A stretch of DNA of 64,000 bases. Source: Desulfotignum sp. GTDB lineage: Bacteria > Desulfobacterota > Desulfobacteria > Desulfobacterales > Desulfobacteraceae. The notes under the pieces were generated by a model that worked only from the letters and a program-made list of their open reading frames with translations, did no database searches and had not been told where the DNA came from. The translations under genes and the position numbers were made by a program. The first letter of the stretch is position 1; every line of letters starts with the position of its first letter. Where the stretch lies: NCBI GenBank assembly GCA_011390635.1, contig JAABSA010000011.1:1-64000 (forward strand), in the 5' to 3' direction. Shown piece after piece: positions 62,654 to 64,000 of this stretch.

Positions 62654-62983
62654 TTAAGCGTCGATCTGCTCATTGCATTTCTTGCAGATGCGAACCCGTT
62701 TTCCGTTTTCAAGCTGTTTTGTACCAATCCGCGTCGGTTTTACACAGGAATTGCACATGAGCATGAGATTGGATACATGGATGGGCATGTTTTTATCCAC
62801 AATTCCTCCCTGGGGATTTGCCTGTGTGGGCCGCTGATGAACTTTCACAACATTGATGTTTTCTACAACGACGCGGTTGGTTTTTTTAACTACCTTCAAT
62901 ACTTTGCCGATTTTGTCTTTGTCCTTACCGGTGAGTACTTTAACCTTGTCATCTTTTTTGATTCTGATCTTCATATTTTCCAT
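62654..62983 (-). CDS. rplX: 50S ribosomal protein L24
   Basis: A 109-residue L24 with the KOW motif [27 protein letters not shown] and a C-terminal pair of CxxC-like cysteines ([18 protein letters not shown]) that may bind zinc. I start at 62983 (MENMKIR) behind GGAGAAAA; the track's start at 63010 overlaps the rplN stop. Confidence 0.96.
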   Translation of the reverse strand: MENMKIRIKKDDKVKVLTGKDKDKIGKVLKVVKKTNRVVVENINVVKVHQRPTQANPQGGIVDKNMPIHVSNLMLMCNSCVKPTRIGTKQLENGKRVRICKKCNEQIDA

Positions 62984-63009
62984 TGTTTTTTCTCCAATCA
63001 CCCGAATCA

Positions 63010-63378
63010 TTACAATACGTCAGGAGCCAGAGAAACAATTTTCATGAATCGCTTTGCCCTCAACTCCCTTGCCACCGGACCAAAGATACGGGTTCCCAAC
63101 GGTTCATTGTTCTTGGTCAGAACCACGGCGGAATTATCATCAAACCGGATGGCTGACCCATCGGGCCGGGAAATCTCTTTTTTGGTTCTGACGATGACTG
63201 CAGGCACAATATCCCCTTTTTTGACCTTGGCATTGGGAATGGCTTCCTTGACAGAGACAATGATGATATCCCCGATGCTGGCATATCTTCTTTTGGAGCC
63301 ACCCAACACCTTGATGCAATACAATTCCTTTGCACCGGAGTTGTCTGCAACCGTCAGTCTTGTTTCAGTCTGAATCAT
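63010..63378 (-). CDS. rplN: 50S ribosomal protein L14
   Basis: A 122-residue L14: [27 protein letters not shown], then [28 protein letters not shown] and the family close [28 protein letters not shown]. It forms inter-subunit bridges. Confidence 0.98.
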   Translation of the reverse strand: MIQTETRLTVADNSGAKELYCIKVLGGSKRRYASIGDIIIVSVKEAIPNAKVKKGDIVPAVIVRTKKEISRPDGSAIRFDDNSAVVLTKNNEPLGTRIFGPVARELRAKRFMKIVSLAPDVL

Positions 63379-63394
63379 TTTTCAACTCCTTCAA

Positions 63395-63658
63395 TTAAAC
63401 GGCTTTTTTGACGATCTCCGACACCCTGAATCGCTTGAGCTTGCTTAACGGCCGGGTTTCAATAATTTTCACCGCATCACCGATCCTGCATTCATTCTTC
63501 TCATCATGGGCATGGTATTTTTTGTATTGTTTGATAAATTTTTTATACATTTTGTGCTGTATAAAACGTTCAACCTGGACAATCACCGACTTATCCATTT
63601 TGTCGGATATGATTAATCCGGTCAGTTCCTTTTTTTTGCCTTTGTGCATATTTTCCAT
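63395..63658 (-). CDS. rpsQ: 30S ribosomal protein S17
   Basis: An 87-residue S17 of OB fold: [44 protein letters not shown]. The start is taken as ATG at 63658 (MENMHKGKK); a TTG at 63673 that overlaps the rpmC stop and a GTG at 63667 are alternatives. Confidence 0.95.
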   Translation of the reverse strand: MENMHKGKKKELTGLIISDKMDKSVIVQVERFIQHKMYKKFIKQYKKYHAHDEKNECRIGDAVKIIETRPLSKLKRFRVSEIVKKAV

Positions 63659-63669
63659 ATCAATCACTT

Positions 63670-63870
63670 TCAACCCATGTTCACATTCATTTGTTTGGAT
63701 ACAGTATAGAGCCTGGCAATGTCTTTTTTGACTTCCGATAATTTTGCCGTATTCTCCAGCTGCCCGACATCATTCTGAAAGCGAAGGTTGAAAAGCTCCT
63801 TTTTGAGTTCAGTGAGTTTGCCCTTCATCTGGTCAGCACCCATTTCCTTAATTTCACTGGTCGGTAACAT
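63670..63870 (-). CDS. rpmC: 50S ribosomal protein L29
   Basis: A 66-residue L29, two helices: [65 protein letters not shown] precedes the ATG, overlapping the end of rplP. It lies near the tunnel exit. Confidence 0.97.
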   Translation of the reverse strand: MLPTSEIKEMGADQMKGKLTELKKELFNLRFQNDVGQLENTAKLSEVKKDIARLYTVSKQMNVNMG

Positions 63871-63872
63871 GA

Positions 63873-64000
63873 CTAATTCCTCTCCACAAACCTGGTTTTT
63901 ACGGAAAGTTTTCTGGCCGCAAGCCGAAGAGCCTCTTTGGCTGTCTCCCTGGGTATACCTTCCATTTCATACAAAATTTTACCGGGCTTTACCCGGGCAA
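63873..64000 (-). CDS. rplP: 50S ribosomal protein L16 (C-terminal fragment at window edge)
   Basis: The open frame entering from the right edge reads [40 protein letters not shown] and stops at 63873. This is the closing segment of L16. Its N-terminal part lies outside the window. The rpmC start follows two bases after the stop. Confidence 0.95.
   Translation of the reverse strand, partial: ARVKPGKILYEMEGIPRETAKEALRLAARKLSVKTRFVERN

Noticed and set aside
1-64000. Possible in-frame UGA selenocysteine genes, prompted by selA
   Set aside because: All recognised enzymes reach normal family length without needing UGA read-through, so no candidate selenoprotein was found by eye.
1-64000. CRISPR array, tRNA, rRNA or complete insertion sequence
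   Set aside because: No regularly spaced repeats, cloverleaf-like segments or transposase frames were seen in the gaps; covariance-model searches could still reveal short RNAs.

Overview
The window looks like chromosomal DNA of a strictly anaerobic, flagellated, sulfate-reducing-type Desulfobacterota, probably of the Desulfobacteraceae. This rests on an electron-bifurcation-type Fe-S/MvhD protein beside a lactate-dehydrogenase-like flavoprotein, a 37-residue desulforedoxin, an EtfAB plus membrane Fe-S oxidoreductase operon, a FlgM/DVU0524 pair, a tungstate-binding protein and SelA. Most genes have strong Shine-Dalgarno sites, and base composition is moderate except for an AT-rich accessory patch near 34.1-37.6 kb. 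No tRNA, rRNA, CRISPR array or insertion sequence was recognised.

Layout. 1-6.5 kb: a partial RACo-like ferredoxin/ASKHA protein, divergent from a four-gene 2-hydroxyacid operon (GlcD-type flavoprotein, HdrC-MvhD-like Fe-S protein, LarA-type nickel racemase, disulfide-reductase-family flavoprotein), then desulforedoxin. 6.7-10.4 kb: a chemoreceptor, a nickel superoxide dismutase with a Sec signal peptide, and an orphan TupA. 10.7-17 kb: etfA, etfB and a membrane HdrD-like oxidoreductase, a FadR-like TetR regulator and a class II aldolase. Three copies of one inverted repeat lie in front of these transcription units. 17-25 kb: DVU0524/flgM/hypothetical with sigma-28-like and sigma-54-like promoters, mazG, cvpA, and the phoH-pgpH-ybeY-pdxJ cluster. 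24.3-32.1 kb (minus strand): HAD phosphatase, response regulator, S1, uvrC, uvrB, AI-2E-type permease.

32.3-37.6 kb is accessory: a CBS-PAS protein, a 191-bp imperfect palindrome, an antitoxin with a truncated ParE toxin, an HNH nuclease, a lone MNT-type nucleotidyltransferase, a NYN-LOTUS protein, a nitroreductase and a PIN toxin-antitoxin-like pair. 37.6-50.6 kb returns to housekeeping: nnr, tsaE, lysC, pyrF, ilvH, a CheD-HDOD fusion, selA, a TPR protein, and a tetrapyrrole/molybdopterin operon (fmdB-like, hemC, cobA-hemD, moaA). 50.7-54.5 kb: a diguanylate cyclase and a hybrid histidine kinase. 54.6-64 kb (minus strand): the distal S10/spc/alpha ribosomal operon from rplP (partial) to rplQ.

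The strongest leads are the SodN whose signal-peptidase site would directly expose the nickel-hook histidine, the LarA/GlcD/HdrC-MvhD operon that suggests Hdr-linked 2-hydroxyacid oxidation, the three-site TetR operator set, the CheD-HDOD fusion, and the palindrome next to a broken ParE and an HNH nuclease with an unrecognised N-terminal domain.
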